From Brachionus manjavacas (lineage: Eukaryota; Rotifera; Eurotatoria; Ploima; Brachionidae), in assembly GCA_019054805.1 (NCBI GenBank), contig JAHQIY010000014.1:1550001-1614000 (forward strand): a stretch of 64,000 nt of DNA, in the 5' to 3' direction. Made by a program: the position numbers and the translations under genes. The notes below the pieces were generated by a model that did no database searches, was not told the origin of the DNA, and was given only the letters and a program-made list of their open reading frames with translations. Of this stretch, positions 44,442-56,973 are shown piece by piece (the stretch's first letter is position 1; each line of letters opens with the position of its first letter).

Positions 44442-45833
44442 TTAAAAATATTTTGAGGCATTAAAGTCGTTAAACAATTTCCAATGATAAATTAAAATAT
44501 TTCTAATGAGACTATTAAAGTTGCTTTCTTGAGATAAACTAATAATTCTAAGAACAAAAATAAAATCTGATTTTAAATAAAAATTAAAAAACTCATCAAA
44601 ATCACCCTCGCAGCTACAATTTTTGAAATTAAGCTTATCTAAATTTTCTCTGCAGTGTCTCAGAGTCGAACAATCTTTGATTTTATAACCTGGCAAATTG
44701 AGTCTTAATCCTTTTAGAAGATTTTTTTTAACATATTCATATTCACTGTAAAAACCAAACATTCGGATCCATTTAAATAAATAATAGAAATTAATAACCA
44801 AAAGTGTCAGGTACCAAATTGAGAAAAAAACAAACATATACTGAATAAACAAATTAATTGGTAAACTACACATTACGGCATATGAGTTTGTCTTGGTCAA
44901 TTCACGTATTCGGAAAATGCACATACTTTTGAGGGGAAAATAAATCGAACTTGGTAAATAGCTTGCTTTTGGGTCAATTAATTCGTTTTTTGGGTCCAGT
45001 TGATGTGGCCCAAACAGCGGAAAAATATCAACTAAAAACTTCCAAACTGGCTTGAGGGTCAAATTGTACAGATCGGTTTGCAAAAAAATCCTAATCAAAA
45101 TCACCTGAATCAGCATGTTGAAAAAATTTAAAATTTTAACCACTACATAGGCAATGCATAGGCGCCTATCTCTAATTTTATGCAATAACGAGCCACTATT
45201 TGGTTCAATCGGATGGATAAGTTTGGTAAGCTCTGTGATCAAATAGTTCAAATGAGGATTTTCTAGCAATTCATTTGACAGACTTAAGACTTTATCCACA
45301 GAATCTACCACAATTATACTTTTTACATTCTTGCACATTTCAGCTGATCTACATAGCTCCTTTATGTCCAAATAAGTCAAGCTACGGAACAAATAAATCC
45401 AAATATGCTTGGTAAAAAGAAACAGGAGTGCTTGGACGATCAGAATATAAGGCACCCAAATGTAGTAGGATATAACAACTGGAGTTTCTTTGCCATCATT
45501 GCGAATTAGTATTTTGTTGTCGAATCCGATGTGTTCTGGAGTGAAATTTTGACTGATTATAACTCTCTCGGTGTCGTCTACAAAAAATTTATTGCTAATG
45601 TAGCATGCCAGATTGGCATATTCTTCTTGATTGTCTGAAAAATAAATTGGCACTGTGCAGCTTATAATTTTGTGGACAAAACTTTTAAGATTTGAGACCA
45701 AAAAAGTGAATACGAGGAGAATATTGACGGTAATTTGCCAGTTTAATTTGTCAGCTATGTCCAAATAAGAGCTTTGGTAAATGTATACATCGTCAAGATC
45801 GTCAGTATTGAGAATATTTTTTAGAAAACCCAT
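44442..45833 (-). CDS. Innexin (gap-junction protein)
   Basis: Innexins form invertebrate gap-junction channels and hemichannels. This is a single-exon gene of 463 aa. The ATG at 45833 (MGFLKNILNT) is preferred because the frame upstream has no ATG. It has four membrane segments: TM1 near 30-50, TM2 near 125-150 in the family signature YYIWVPYILIVQALLF, TM3 near 225-250 and TM4 near 330-355. Extracellular loop 1 has the paired cysteines ISCTVPIYF and NLACYIS. Loop 2 has KSMCIFRIRELT and VMCSLPINLF. The C-terminal tail has a CSTLRHC / NCSC cysteine cluster that is unusual. All four loop cysteines are present, so a functional channel is likely. Confidence 0.9.
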   Translation of the reverse strand: MGFLKNILNTDDLDDVYIYQSSYLDIADKLNWQITVNILLVFTFLVSNLKSFVHKIISCTVPIYFSDNQEEYANLACYISNKFFVDDTERVIISQNFTPEHIGFDNKILIRNDGKETPVVISYYIWVPYILIVQALLFLFTKHIWIYLFRSLTYLDIKELCRSAEMCKNVKSIIVVDSVDKVLSLSNELLENPHLNYLITELTKLIHPIEPNSGSLLHKIRDRRLCIAYVVVKILNFFNMLIQVILIRIFLQTDLYNLTLKPVWKFLVDIFPLFGPHQLDPKNELIDPKASYLPSSIYFPLKSMCIFRIRELTKTNSYAVMCSLPINLFIQYMFVFFSIWYLTLLVINFYYLFKWIRMFGFYSEYEYVKKNLLKGLRLNLPGYKIKDCSTLRHCRENLDKLNFKNCSCEGDFDEFFNFYLKSDFIFVLRIISLSQESNFNSLIRNILIYHWKLFNDFNASKYF

Positions 45834-47245
45834 TTTTGATTGAAGAAACTTTGGCAAATTTTAAGCATTTAGGCACTTAGCGAGATAATTGAGGGAGCAC
45901 ATGTTCAAGGATTGATGATTATAGTTCCACATCTGCTGGAAATATGCAAATTGGGTTTTATCTCTATCACTTTTAGTAATTAAAATAATTCAAGTTTTTT
46001 TTTTAACAAGTTTATTCTCAAACTTGTAGGGTTTTAGCAAGTTTTTTTATTAAACACCAAGAATATTGATTTCAATTAATTGTTGGTAAAAGTTATAAGA
46101 GCGTTGAGCTTATTCTAGATAAGAAAGTTGCTTAACCTGGCTTGGTTAATTTGCTTTTGTTGTAATTATGTTGTTACTTTAGGTTATAGCAAAAATTTGG
46201 CTTATTTTTCCACTGAAACGAGTCAGTTGCATTTTTATGACTTTCAAAAAGTGACAGACTAATTCGAAACACTTCAGAATTCGACAATTTTTCTTATTTT
46301 GACAAGAAATTATTAAAAAAATTGGAAATATTTCTGAATTAACTTGTTTTAGTTTTTTTTTAGGCTTTTGATGAATTTGTCACACTGCTAAATGAATACC
46401 ACATTGGTTTCGAACCGAGGTTCATAGAATATCAAAATTTCAGTTGTTTAATTGTTGTCAAAATTGAAAAATCAAGTCAATCAAGTTAATAATTAAAAAT
46501 ATTTTTTAAAATAAATAAATATAATAGAAAAATTTTATTTTCCGCTTACTTAAGGTCTTTTACCCCCTATTGCTCATTTTAGGTCCAATTTTCCGCATTT
46601 TAGGGACAACCTGAACACTTAAAAAAAATTGGCAACCAAATCAAATATCAAAATGTTAATTTATGATTTATTCAAAATTTTTAAAATAAGTATTAAAAAA
46701 TTAAAAAATTCACAAAAGTTTAAATTCAAATCGTGAAAAAAGGATTTTCAATTTTATATTTATCTTCACTTATTTACCATAAATTTCTTGATTGATTCTT
46801 CTTTTTTTTATTATTTTTTAATTTTCAGATTATTTTTGATAAAAAATTATTTAATTTGAGCATTCTTTCTTGAGTGATTTGAATGGAAAATTAAAATTGT
46901 TAAAAATTTAATTTCAAATAAAAATAGTTTAATTTTTTATGTTTGAATTATAAAATGTATCCAATATTGAAATAAAATTGAAAAAGTTTCAAATATTTTT
47001 TTCAGTTTCAAAAAAAAAAATAATTTTAAGTTAATATTGCAAGCATTTTTATATTTGAAATTGAATGAGTTTATTTTTGTTTGGAAATTTGAAATAAATT
47101 TTTGAAAATTCTATTTTAACTTTTAAACAATTCATTTATTTATTTTTCTCGAGCAAATACTCCTTACATGAAAAAACTAAAAATAAAGTTAAATAAAATA
47201 AAAAATGAATACAAAAAAAAGATAAATAATTCCCTTAGAATAAAG
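45834..47245. other. AT-rich intergenic DNA
   Basis: No coding signal or repeat that I can support. Confidence 0.5.
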
Positions 47246-47249
47246 ATTT

Positions 47250-48235
47250 TTTCGATTGTTGAAAAACTGGGTCTAATCGGTTAGGTAAACCATAGTTCAC
47301 TTATTATCTAGAAAATTGTTGTTCTCAGGTTTTGTGAACTATTGGTTCACCCAATTTTTTTGTTCAAAATATAATTTGGGTGAACCAAAATAGAATTAAG
47401 TGAACAAATTGAATAAAGCTATTTAAAAGAAATCTTAATTCTCGAAACTGATATAAAAATTAGTTAGTATTTTTTTTGTTAATTTGAAGGAGCTTTAAAA
47501 ATAGCTTAGCATTTGCTCTGATCTAGTTGACTTGGAATTACCCTTTCAACAATCCCAAATACCCAAATGCACTCTTTACTTAAATCTTTGCCTTTCAGCA
47601 TAAAATAATAAAAATTTAAAGAAAATTGAAATTAATTTTTCACCCTTTGTGTTTGACTTTGAAGAACATTGATTCATCTATTTCCCAAAATTTACTTACT
47701 TCGCCAAACTTTAAATTTTCTATGTAATTATTTTTTCTATCTTATTTTTTATCAATACATTAGCTTTTTTTCTAAATAGATGAAAAAATTTCAAAATTGA
47801 TGAACAATTTTTTGAATGATGTTAAGGTCAATTAATAGTTCATAAAACATAAGAACAAGAATTGTCCCAGTAATAGGTGAACCATAGTTTACCTAAGCAA
47901 CTAGACCCGAAAAACTATGTTTTCCTCTAATAAAATTTTGACTTTAGTGATAATTTAATTTCGTTTGGTGCATTTTAACAAATACTTAATAATTGAAATA
48001 TGAAGAACAGAGCGAAGATAGTTTTTTAAACTACAATTATTATCTTTAAGGATCATCATATCACAAACCCAAAGTCAAAATTTATAAAAAAAAACAAAGT
48101 TTTTCATGTTTGCAATATTAACTTAAAATTATTTTTTTTTCGAAACTGAAAAAAATAATTGAAACATCGCACTTTTTCAATGTTATTTCAACATTGGATA
48201 CATTTTGTAATTCAAACACAAAAAATTAAACCAAA
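47250..48235. repeat. Dispersed ~1-kb repeat, copy B
   Basis: Same organisation as 28595-29495: left arm at 47260-47400 (TCGGTTAGGTAAACCATAG), inverted right arm at 47830-47915, then the shared flank with GGATCATCATATCACAAAC. It has diverged from copy A by substitutions and indels. Confidence 0.75.
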
Positions 48236-48499
48236 TTTAAATGGTAATATAATAATGCATAATATATTTTGGTCAATTTAAGTACTGTTTTTTTTCTTAT
48301 ATTCGACTATACTACAATTCTATGTTTTTATTAAAATAACTAATTAAATCAATTAATAAAAAAAAAATTTAAAGTTTTTGAAGATTGCAAATTAAATTAG
48401 CAAAAACAGTATAAAATAACTTCTAGGATTTATGCGAATATTTTTTTAAACTTTTTAAATATTAAAAAAATTAATTATTTTTTTTTAATTTTTGAAATT
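48236..48499. other. AT-rich spacer
   Basis: Nothing recognised. Confidence 0.4.
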
Positions 48500-48775
48500 A
48501 GTGCAGGTTTGGAATCCAAGTATGAAAAGAGATGTGAATAAATTAGAAAAGGTGCAAGAGAGGGTTACAAAAATACCTTTGTCTCTAAGAAACGAAAGCT
48601 GAGTGAAAGAAGATTGAGAGCGGACTTGATTGAAATGTAAAAACTAGTGAATGGAATAGAAAAGGTAAGCTTGGTCAAGAATCTAGTGAATAAATCAGAA
48701 AACAAGGGACCAGCCGGGGCGTTAAGAGGAAATAGCATCAGAGTCCAGAGAGAAAGTTTCTCAGCTCATTTGGTT
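48500..48775 (+). mobile_element. Decayed LINE fragment, same subfamily as 1943-2640
   Basis: Reads VQVWNPSMKRDVNKLEKVQE, then VTKIPLSLRNES, a KLVNGIEKVSLVK strand and GALRGNSIRVQRESF. These are colinear with the copy at 1943 but carry stops and shifts. Confidence 0.75.
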
Positions 48776-50494
48776 TTTGTTTTTATTCAACTTTAAAAAG
48801 AGAAAATAAGTCTAAAAAATTTCGCTCTTAATGTTCAAATTTTCAATTAAATGACAGATGATTTTCGACTTCAAAAATTTTCATGTCATATTTCACTGAC
48901 AAAAACATGTAAAAAAACTGATGGTCTTGGCGTTCTATATATATTAATAATCTATAGAATTTATGAAATCAAAAAATAAGATCCCAAGAATGCGAAATTA
49001 TTTATTGAGTAATTAATTAACTCTTTTCTTATTTTAACCTAATAGGCTTATTTTAATAAAACAAATTTAAAATTGCTTAATTTGGTTTTATAAAGCTTTT
49101 TTTTGCAAATACCAAGTAATGCCGATGATTTTATAAAACTCATTTAAATAAAAAAAATATTTTATTTAAATCTCTCAAAATTCAAGTTTAATCTTGTAAT
49201 ATTTTATTTAAAACATAAGGAAAATTATTTTGTTTTTCATTAAATTGTCAGTCATCGCTCGAGTATACTACAGCACCATCTTACAATTGTCACATTTAAA
49301 TTTAATTTTGAGTTTAATAAAAAGATTTTAAAATTAACTGATATTTAAAAAAAAATTGACTTTTTAGATTTTAAATAATTAATTATTGTGGCAAAAAATT
49401 TAATAGTAATTTATTTTTTGCGATTGTATACAATAAATCCCTTTAATTGATATTAGAAGTAAGGAAAAAAAGAAACTTTAATTAGGGAATGTTTGGATTT
49501 CTACAATTCATCGGAATTTTAGGTGTTAACCCTCTTCTATAATTCTAAAAATTAATTTTTACATAGTTTATGATTGAATTATTTCAAAAATTAAATGAAT
49601 AATTACAAAATAAAAACTCAATTGATTCGAAAATAGAAAATCCACCAAACTGATCCCAAATAAAAAAAATATGAGCAGACCAAATTAAGCAACAGAGGCA
49701 ACAAATTAAATTACTCAAAAATTAATTCTTTATTCGTTTTTTTATCATCTTTTCTACTTTTTATCATTTATTTATTGATTTAATACTAACGAATATATTA
49801 CGAAATTTACTTATTACAATTATAATAACTTATTAACCCATTCACTAAAATGGTCATCATAACAAGTTCAAAACTTCTTTTTAACAATTTAAATAACAGA
49901 TAAAATTGTTAAAATTGCACAAATCACGGGTATTAAAATTTCAAGAAATTTTTCAATTTTTGCTGTAAAGGCTTTAAACTTGCTTTGCAAAAGAATTAAA
50001 ATGAAAAAATAGTTCCTGCTGGAAGAAGTCTGCAAAGTCTTTGCAAATTTACGCGGATTTGCAGCAAAACCAAAAATTACATCGTTTTTTGCTTTTTGAA
50101 TTGAAAATTTGTTTGATCTTCAAAATTCTCATAACACGCTGGTTAAATGGTACTTTTTTTTCCAATGTTTAAATTTATTCCAAAATAAAAATATATTCCA
50201 GCATTTAAATTTTTGTATCTCTTTGAGCTTAATTTTCGTTCACTATTATTTGAAATTATTATTTTAATGAGAATGATATACTTAAAATATCTGGAATTCA
50301 AAGTTAGAGGTACATGTTCCTGACTTATTTATCTAATTTATATTTGTAACGAATAAATCAGATTTTTTTTTTAGAGGTAGTGTAATCCGAAGTTTGACTA
50401 TTTGATTTTAAATATTTTTTTTCATAAAATTATCTTTGATAATGAATTAAAATTGTTTTTTTAAAAATTGAACATTTTGTCAATACATTTGCAC
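48776..50494. other. AT-rich intergenic DNA
   Basis: No gene or defined element seen. Confidence 0.45.
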
Positions 50495-50783
50495 CAGAGT
50501 TGGTCACAAGTCAAAGTCAAGTCAAAACTTTGAACTTAACTTTTTTTTATAGTTTTTTGTTTCCTTTTGTAAGAAAAACTGAATGATTTTGATTTAAATT
50601 ATGTTCATTACCGATAAAAACACTTTTTTTTTTTAAATTATTTATTTTTTTCAAAATAACGGTCTTTAATGAAAACTAAATTTTCAATTATTTTAATTTT
50701 CAATAATAAAGTCAAAGTAAGACTTTAACTTTATAAAGACTTTTCACCATTTTGACTTAGAGTTTGACTTTTTAACAACTCTA
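50495..50783. mobile_element. Short hAT-like MITE with AGTCAAA-type words
   Basis: Ends are CAGAGTTG and CAACTCTA. Candidate 8-bp duplications ATTTGCAC (50487-50494) and ATGTGAAC (50784-50791) agree at six positions. The inverted arms carry several AAGTCAAA/TTTGACTT words. It is old and non-coding. Confidence 0.55.
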
Positions 50784-50989
50784 ATGTGAACTTATATGTA
50801 TTCTTTTTGTCCGAGTATTATCAGGTGTAATATCATCGCAAAGTTTAAATTTTTTCAAAATTTTTATTCATTTGATACCAGAGAACATATTTATCAAAAA
50901 CGATATTAAAAAAAAATTAGTAGATTTAGGTCTGCACCAGCTCTAGAATGATAAATTTATCATTTAAAAGATAACTTTAGATAGTTTTA

Positions 50990-51200
50990 TTTGAAAAATT
51001 AACTCTTTTGATATACCATTTCAATGGCTAATAAATAAAATTGGTTGAAGAACAGAACCATGAGACAATCCACCAGTGATCTTATCCAAAAATTATACTG
51101 CCAAAATAACAGAGGATCAATACTAAATTTATTTGAAGAAAAACACCTTGAAGACGCTAATTGATGTTCTGCATCATATAATAAACCACAATAAAATTTT
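50990..51200 (-). mobile_element. Very decayed LINE RT fragment
   Basis: The minus strand contains TGGLSHGSVLQPILFISH, a degraded form of the RT GVPQGSVLGPILF box. It is preceded by a DAEHQLASSRC-like piece in another frame. Stops are frequent. Confidence 0.4.
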
Positions 51201-52025
51201 TAAAATATTTTATGAATTAAAAAAAATTGAGAATGAATTAAATTTTTCTCAAATAGATAATACCACATGTAATGACTCATGATCATTTAAAAATTAAATG
51301 GTTCACATATTTTGGTTGCAAAAATGAATCAATTTTTCAAGTATTTCAAAAGTACAATTTTTGGCGGATCACAATTTTTCAAAAACAAGTTAACAAAGTA
51401 GAAAAAAGCTTAAAAAAACAACTGAAATAATTCATAATTTAAATTAATTTTTTAGTAATTAGTTTTATCAAAGTTTTTACTGATCACTTTTAAATTGATT
51501 TGTTACAAAAAATTTAATTTGAGTAAATTAATATTTATTTTTTTAAACAATAAAATTAATTATTTGAAGTTAAATTAATTTTCTTTGGTCAATCAAACAC
51601 TTTCTGATTATTTTTATTTGAATAAAAAATTTGCTGAATTCAAAACAATTAATAAAAATATTAATTAAATTTTGATTCAAGCAAACCAAATTCAATCAAA
51701 AAAAAGAAAAAAGAAAATTTAGCATTTTTATTTTTTAAATCTGAAGGAGCTTTAGATCGTCATAGATAAAAAATCTAACAAAAAAGATAAAAGCATTTTA
51801 AAGGTTTAATAAAAAAGTATTTATTTACACTTTGAAAAAAAATACACAAAAATAATTTTCTGAAAGATGATTATTAAATTAGGATCAATCATCCTAGATT
51901 ATTTAAAAAGAAATAATTCTAACTTTTTCTTTTACTTAAAATTAAAGTAAAAGAAAATAGAATTAGACCTTCAATTATTCAAAAAAAAAACATTTATTTA
52001 AATAGTTATTGCTAAATTCTAGCTA
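51201..52025. other. AT-rich intergenic DNA
   Basis: An imperfect hairpin of about 17-bp arms at 51920-51965 (CTTTTTCTTTTACTT / AAGTAAAAGAAAA). The word GAAGGAGCTTTAG at 51744 resembles the LINE 3' motif at 60562. Confidence 0.4.
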
Positions 52026-52301
52026 TTATTCATTTTGCTTGAGAATAAAATCCAGTGTTTCCAATTCTTTTAAAAATTCTGAATCTATTGAATCGATTTC
52101 TTCGTTATTGTCGAAATTTTCGGAATAATTCGATGTAAAAGTGTCTGTGTTTACTTGATTCGGATAGTAAGAATACATTTTTTTGCTATTTTTTCTGCAT
52201 TTTTGAAAATTTAACTTGCAAATAATTGTTTTACTTTTTTTGGTAAATTTCTTAATTGAATTTGTGACCATTTTCATTCCTTTTAGCATTAGATTCACCA
52301 T
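52026..52301 (-). CDS. Small hypothetical protein (91 aa)
   Basis: An intact ATG frame with a Lys/Cys-rich first half (KKFTKKSKTIICKLNFQKC) and an acidic end (NEEIDSIDSEFLKELETL). Base composition is less AT-extreme than the flanks, which supports coding. No family is recognised and no splice context is needed. The basic-then-acidic design suggests a small DNA- or protein-binding regulator, but this is a guess. Confidence 0.45.
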   Translation of the reverse strand: MVNLMLKGMKMVTNSIKKFTKKSKTIICKLNFQKCRKNSKKMYSYYPNQVNTDTFTSNYSENFDNNEEIDSIDSEFLKELETLDFILKQNE

Positions 52302-53304
52302 GGTTGATAATTATTTGTCCACAATCAATTCTCTAAAGACTAATAATTTATTTAAAAAAATCTTAAAAATTAGTCCTAAAAGAATTTAGATATTTTTTGC
52401 ATTATATTGTCAAACAATGAATTTTACAATTTAATGGTTTGATAAGAAAAACATACCATTAAAATTTAAATTTTTTAAAATAATGAAATTAAAACTAAAT
52501 CTTGGACATGAACCGTCCTAACTATATGTTTAAAAAACTTAAATTTAAGAACCTTATTTAATAAAATGGCGAAGTATTGCTGGTCAAGTTTTCTAATCAC
52601 AAAAATTCTGATTTTAAAATTTTCTTGTACAAATTATTTCAAATTTAGAAAGAAAATAAATTAAAACCTATGAGACATTGGCCAAATTAAGTACCAAATT
52701 TGATTAAGTTGACGCGAACTTTTAGAACAAATATTAGCTCTTTATTAGATAATTCTTTAGCAAGCTAAGCAAAAGGGGAAAATTAAAAAATATGATCTTT
52801 TACTTAAGATTTGAAAATATTTTGAAACAAGATATTCGTAAAAGCTATGCTACGTTAAACTAAAAATTAAATTGTGACATAAATTTTATAAATGAACAAA
52901 TATATGATGCATAACAAGTTTGACTCATTGGAAAAATAATGACTAATGAATCACCAGTGGTAATTACTAGCCAAATAGCTTTGAGATAAATTTTCTAATT
53001 TTCGGACATTTGATAATGCCTGGCCTTTTGTTTGTTTAAATCATTGTTAAACCTGTCGAACAAAAAAATTTAAAATAAAATTTTTTGTCTCTTGGTGTAT
53101 CTATAATAAAATTAAAAATTTATTTGTTCATCTAAATTTTAATAAACAATTTTTCCAAAGTTGGTTCAACTTGATTACAAATTTACAAATAAGTGATCAT
53201 AAAATTTAATTGATGAATTCATTTTCTCTAATGATCATTTTATAAATTAATAATTCTTGAAGCAAAAAATTGCACAACATTTAACTAATAAAATTATCAA
53301 TTTT
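52302..53304. other. AT-rich intergenic DNA
   Basis: Nothing recognised. Confidence 0.45.
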
Positions 53305-53445
53305 CTAGGCTAAATATTTATAATAATCATACGGTTGAGATGCCAATCTATTACATGGCTCTTGAAGCTTATCATGTTCCCATGAAAAATTTTTATCAAT
53401 CAGCTTTCTGAAAATGTTTATTTTTTCAGCATTTGAAATTATCAT
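53305..53445 (-). CDS. Possible 46-residue microprotein or last exon
   Basis: The ATG at 53445 opens MIISNAEKINIFRKLIDKNF and ends PYDYYKYLA before a TAG. Codon use looks better than random AT frames: Trp, Cys, Pro, Gly-free helical N-part, Tyr-rich end. No upstream exon was found with confidence. No family is recognised. Confidence 0.3.
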   Translation of the reverse strand: MIISNAEKINIFRKLIDKNFSWEHDKLQEPCNRLASQPYDYYKYLA

Positions 53446-53849
53446 CGAAACACCCTTTTATTTAAAAAAAAATATTTCTAGATAAAGAATACCAATCTTG
53501 CCAAATAATTAAAAGTCTATTCAATTTATAGTATATTTTCTGGCTAAATTTGTCTTAATCTATTTTTAATGTCCTTTACTTGAATTAAAAACAAATAAGA
53601 GAAAAAATGCTTAATATAAAAGTACATTTACAAATTAAAAATCAACATAAAATTAATCTGGTAAACAACTATTTGCCAAATGGGAATTTCGTGCTAAAAT
53701 TTGGACTTATTAGATTAAAAATCAAAAAGTGGATCTTGTTGAAAGGAATTTCAATTGAAAACCAATTCGAATTTGATTTTATTAACTTAAAAAATTATAG
53801 AAATTTCTAGAGTCTTTAAATAATTGTTTATAAATATTTTTGAATAATT

Positions 53850-55639
53850 TCAAAGCTTCGCAACTTCTTGGAAATATGTACCGAGAAGTTTGACCTTAAA
53901 TTAGGTATAAAATTATTTTTTAATTTTAGTTTTAAATTCTTACTCCTTCGATATAATTGGTAACATTAATTTTTTCATTTTGGGAATGAGCACCATCATC
54001 GGAAGCACCTTTAATAATGTTAACATATATTTTTCTTTTATTAAAAATTACCAATTGGCAATAGTAGGACATTTTTTCCGGTCAATTCTTGGAATGTCAG
54101 GGTTACAGGAATTGATCCACCCTCTCTGGTCAAATCGGGTTCAACTTTAAAAACTCTTTTCATTGAATTAATTGCAGCTTGATAGTGTGGATGATTAAAA
54201 TCAGAAACCCATGATTTGGCTCCGTGAAACATAAAAGCTCTAAAATGAGCTAAAATTTAAGGAAAAAAGTTAGTTATTTTTTAATTTTTTTACTTCATTT
54301 TGTTAGGGCTATTTCTCTTTTTGAACTCGTTCTCCAAATATTGCACAACAAGTTTTTCGATCTCTTTTGGATCTTGATCGGGTACAATTCTAATTGAAAA
54401 TTTTCCAACCACTTTTCTCGGTATTACGGTCTTGGCACCTGATCCGTCAAAAGCCCCTTGGATTCCATGAATCGACAGCGATGGAAATCTCCATCTATGC
54501 ATCAAGGTGTTTACTTTATCATCATGAATCAATCCAAAACATCCACTTTCTTTGCAATAAGTTTCCTTTAAAATAATTTAAAAAATAAATTTTTTCACTA
54601 AAAGAAGCAAAACAAACTTGACAAAAATCAATTGGCTCATAGAGCTTTCTTTCTTCTGGTGTCAAATCTTTTACTGAATCATAGATGCCTGGAACCAAAA
54701 TTTTGCCTTTTCCATCAACCAAAGTATTCATTAGAGCAACCAAGTCTACCATTGATTCATGGCTTTAAAAAGGTTTTAATTTATATTCAAAAAATTATAT
54801 TAGAAAAAATACACTGAGCCTCCAAATACACCTGAGTGTAAATCTTTGGTTGATGATTCTACTTCGATAAAGAAATAGCAAATTCCTCTTAGGCCATATG
54901 TAATACATGGTTTGCTTGTTCCAAGCCAATAGTTGTCACTAATGCATACATAGTCAACTCCTTTTAAGAAAGTGTCCTTGCGTCTAGCTAATTCTTCATC
55001 TAATCCTTCTGATCCTGATTCTTCCATTCCCTCAAAGCAAAATTTTAGATTAATGGGAAGATCTTGATTTAATTCTTGGTAAGCTTCGATTGCATTTATC
55101 CAATCAAGGACTGGACCTTTGTCATCAGTTGATCCCCTTCCGTAAAGCTTTCCGTCTCGTTCGGTCAAAATAAAAGGCTCACTATCCCAACCATCCGACT
55201 AAATTTAAAAAATCAAATTTATTACAGAAAATATTTTTTTTCTAATACCAAAGCAGCTGGTTGAACATCCAAATGTCCATAAATTAGAACTGTCTTCTTG
55301 TTTGAGTCATTTCCAAGCTGACCAAAGACAAGGGGTGGTAGTTTAAGCTTGGTTCCGTCAGGCAAAGTCTGCTCTCCTATGTCGGCTAATTCAACACTAG
55401 CACCCAACTTTTTTAATTGCTAGTCAAAAGTTCAAATAAATTTAATTTTATTATTTAATTTTATTAAATTAGCATACGTCAGCTACGACATTGCACACTT
55501 TAAAAATGTCTTCTCTATTTTCAGGCCATGCTGATACACTTGGTATCTCTACCAGCTCTTTTAATCGATTAATGTACTTATTTTTGTTTTGGTCGACATG
55601 AAGATAAAATTTGTCCAAAAAGGCATCAATTGAAGTCAT
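53850..55639 (-). CDS. CNDP2: Cytosolic non-specific dipeptidase (M20, CNDP2-like), eight exons
   Basis: This is a Zn/Mn-dependent M20 peptidase that cleaves dipeptides in the cytosol. Exons 55639-55478, 55419-55249, 55198-54813, 54762-54618, 54565-54294, 54239-54052, 54008-53944 and 53894-53850 join in phase to 477 aa (human 475). Metal ligands and catalytic residues are present: YGHLDVQPA (His, Asp), [10 protein letters not shown] (Asp), [10 protein letters not shown] (Glu pair), SDNYWLG (Asp) and [10 protein letters not shown] (His). Other conserved blocks are [46 protein letters not shown] and [16 protein letters not shown]. The 45-nt last exon supplies [14 protein letters not shown], matching the family C-terminus. 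Without it the frame would read into intron and stop early. Introns are 43-58 nt. No signal peptide is present. Confidence 0.96.
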
Positions 55640-56973
55640 TTTTAGTTTTTTTTCTAGAATGAATGAATGAAATAATTAAAGCTTTGGAAAATTTTTGGTT
55701 TGTGCTCACGTGATTAGACGACTCTTTAGGTCTAAATTTAATTCTTTGCAAAATTTAATTATGCTTTTGATAAAATTAATTTTAGAATATCATGAGACTT
55801 GTTGTTTCTTAATCTAGTTAGCTATTTATTTAACTTTTATTTTAGAATTTATTTTTATCTAAATACGACGAATAATTTAAAAATGATATTGTTATTATAT
55901 CGAAAAGTAATAAAATGCAAAGTTTTAAAAGGAAAAACCGATTTTAAAAATGAAAATTTTTTTAGTATATAGTCTTAATTACTTATTTTTGAATTCAAAT
56001 TATAAAAATAGCAAAATATAATCAAATTTAATCGTTTATCATGCATCGAAAATTTTAAAACTTAATTGGTTTTAATAATATTCACATTTTGTATCATAAT
56101 TAATAAACTACTAACTGATATTAAATTTTTATTTAATCAAAAAAAAGCATGAAATTTCAAATAATAAAAAAATCGAAAATTTAGAAATTTTTTTCGGGCA
56201 AAGTTTAAAAAATCTATTAAAAAAGTTATTATTTTTTAATAATTTGCGATGATTTTGCTAATTTTTAAAGATAAAAATAAAAGAATTTTGATTTCAAAAA
56301 GTTAATAATTTTTTGGTTAAATTTTAATTTAAATTCATTATTTTTTTTAATTAAATTAAATTTGATTTTTATTGTAAAAATTAACGAATTTTTTGTGATG
56401 ATTTTGAGATCATATTTTAATTTGAAAAAAATTAAGTTCAAGATTTAAATATAAGTTCATTAAGAATTTTGGTATTTTGGAATTTTGGTTTTAAGTATTT
56501 TTTTAAAGGCAAATTGAAGTTCTGATCAAATATTATTAATACAATAGGTTAAAATTAATTTTTATTGTAAAAATTTAATGAAGAGACATATTTTCATGTT
56601 AAGCAAACCATGCATGACCATAAGCAAGTTTCATGCTTAACAAAATTTCTGCAGACATAGAAAATTAAGTGAAAAATAAGCTTATATTATTAAAAGATAA
56701 GATCTTTTTTAAATAATATTATAGATAAAGCTTCATTTGATTTTTGGTTGTTCATACAAAAAAAATTAACCGAACTTAGAAGTGAAACAAACTAGGCACC
56801 TCTAGCAAAAAAGTTATATAATTAAATTTTAGAGAAGATTCCCAAAAGAACTTTGTAAAAAAAATTCTTTTAAAATTTGAAAATATAAAATATTAATAAA
56901 TCTAATTGATCTTCTTTTGACAAACTTTTTTTTAAAAAAATAAAATTAAGTCACAAAAATTTTAATTTTTAGT
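55640..56973. other. AT-rich intergenic DNA
   Basis: Includes the CNDP2 promoter side. No other signal. Confidence 0.45.

Noticed and set aside
53607-53810. 67-codon plus frame (MLNIKVHLQI...)
   Set aside because: AT-driven composition of Ile/Lys/Asn/Phe with no motif, no splice context and no support from neighbours.
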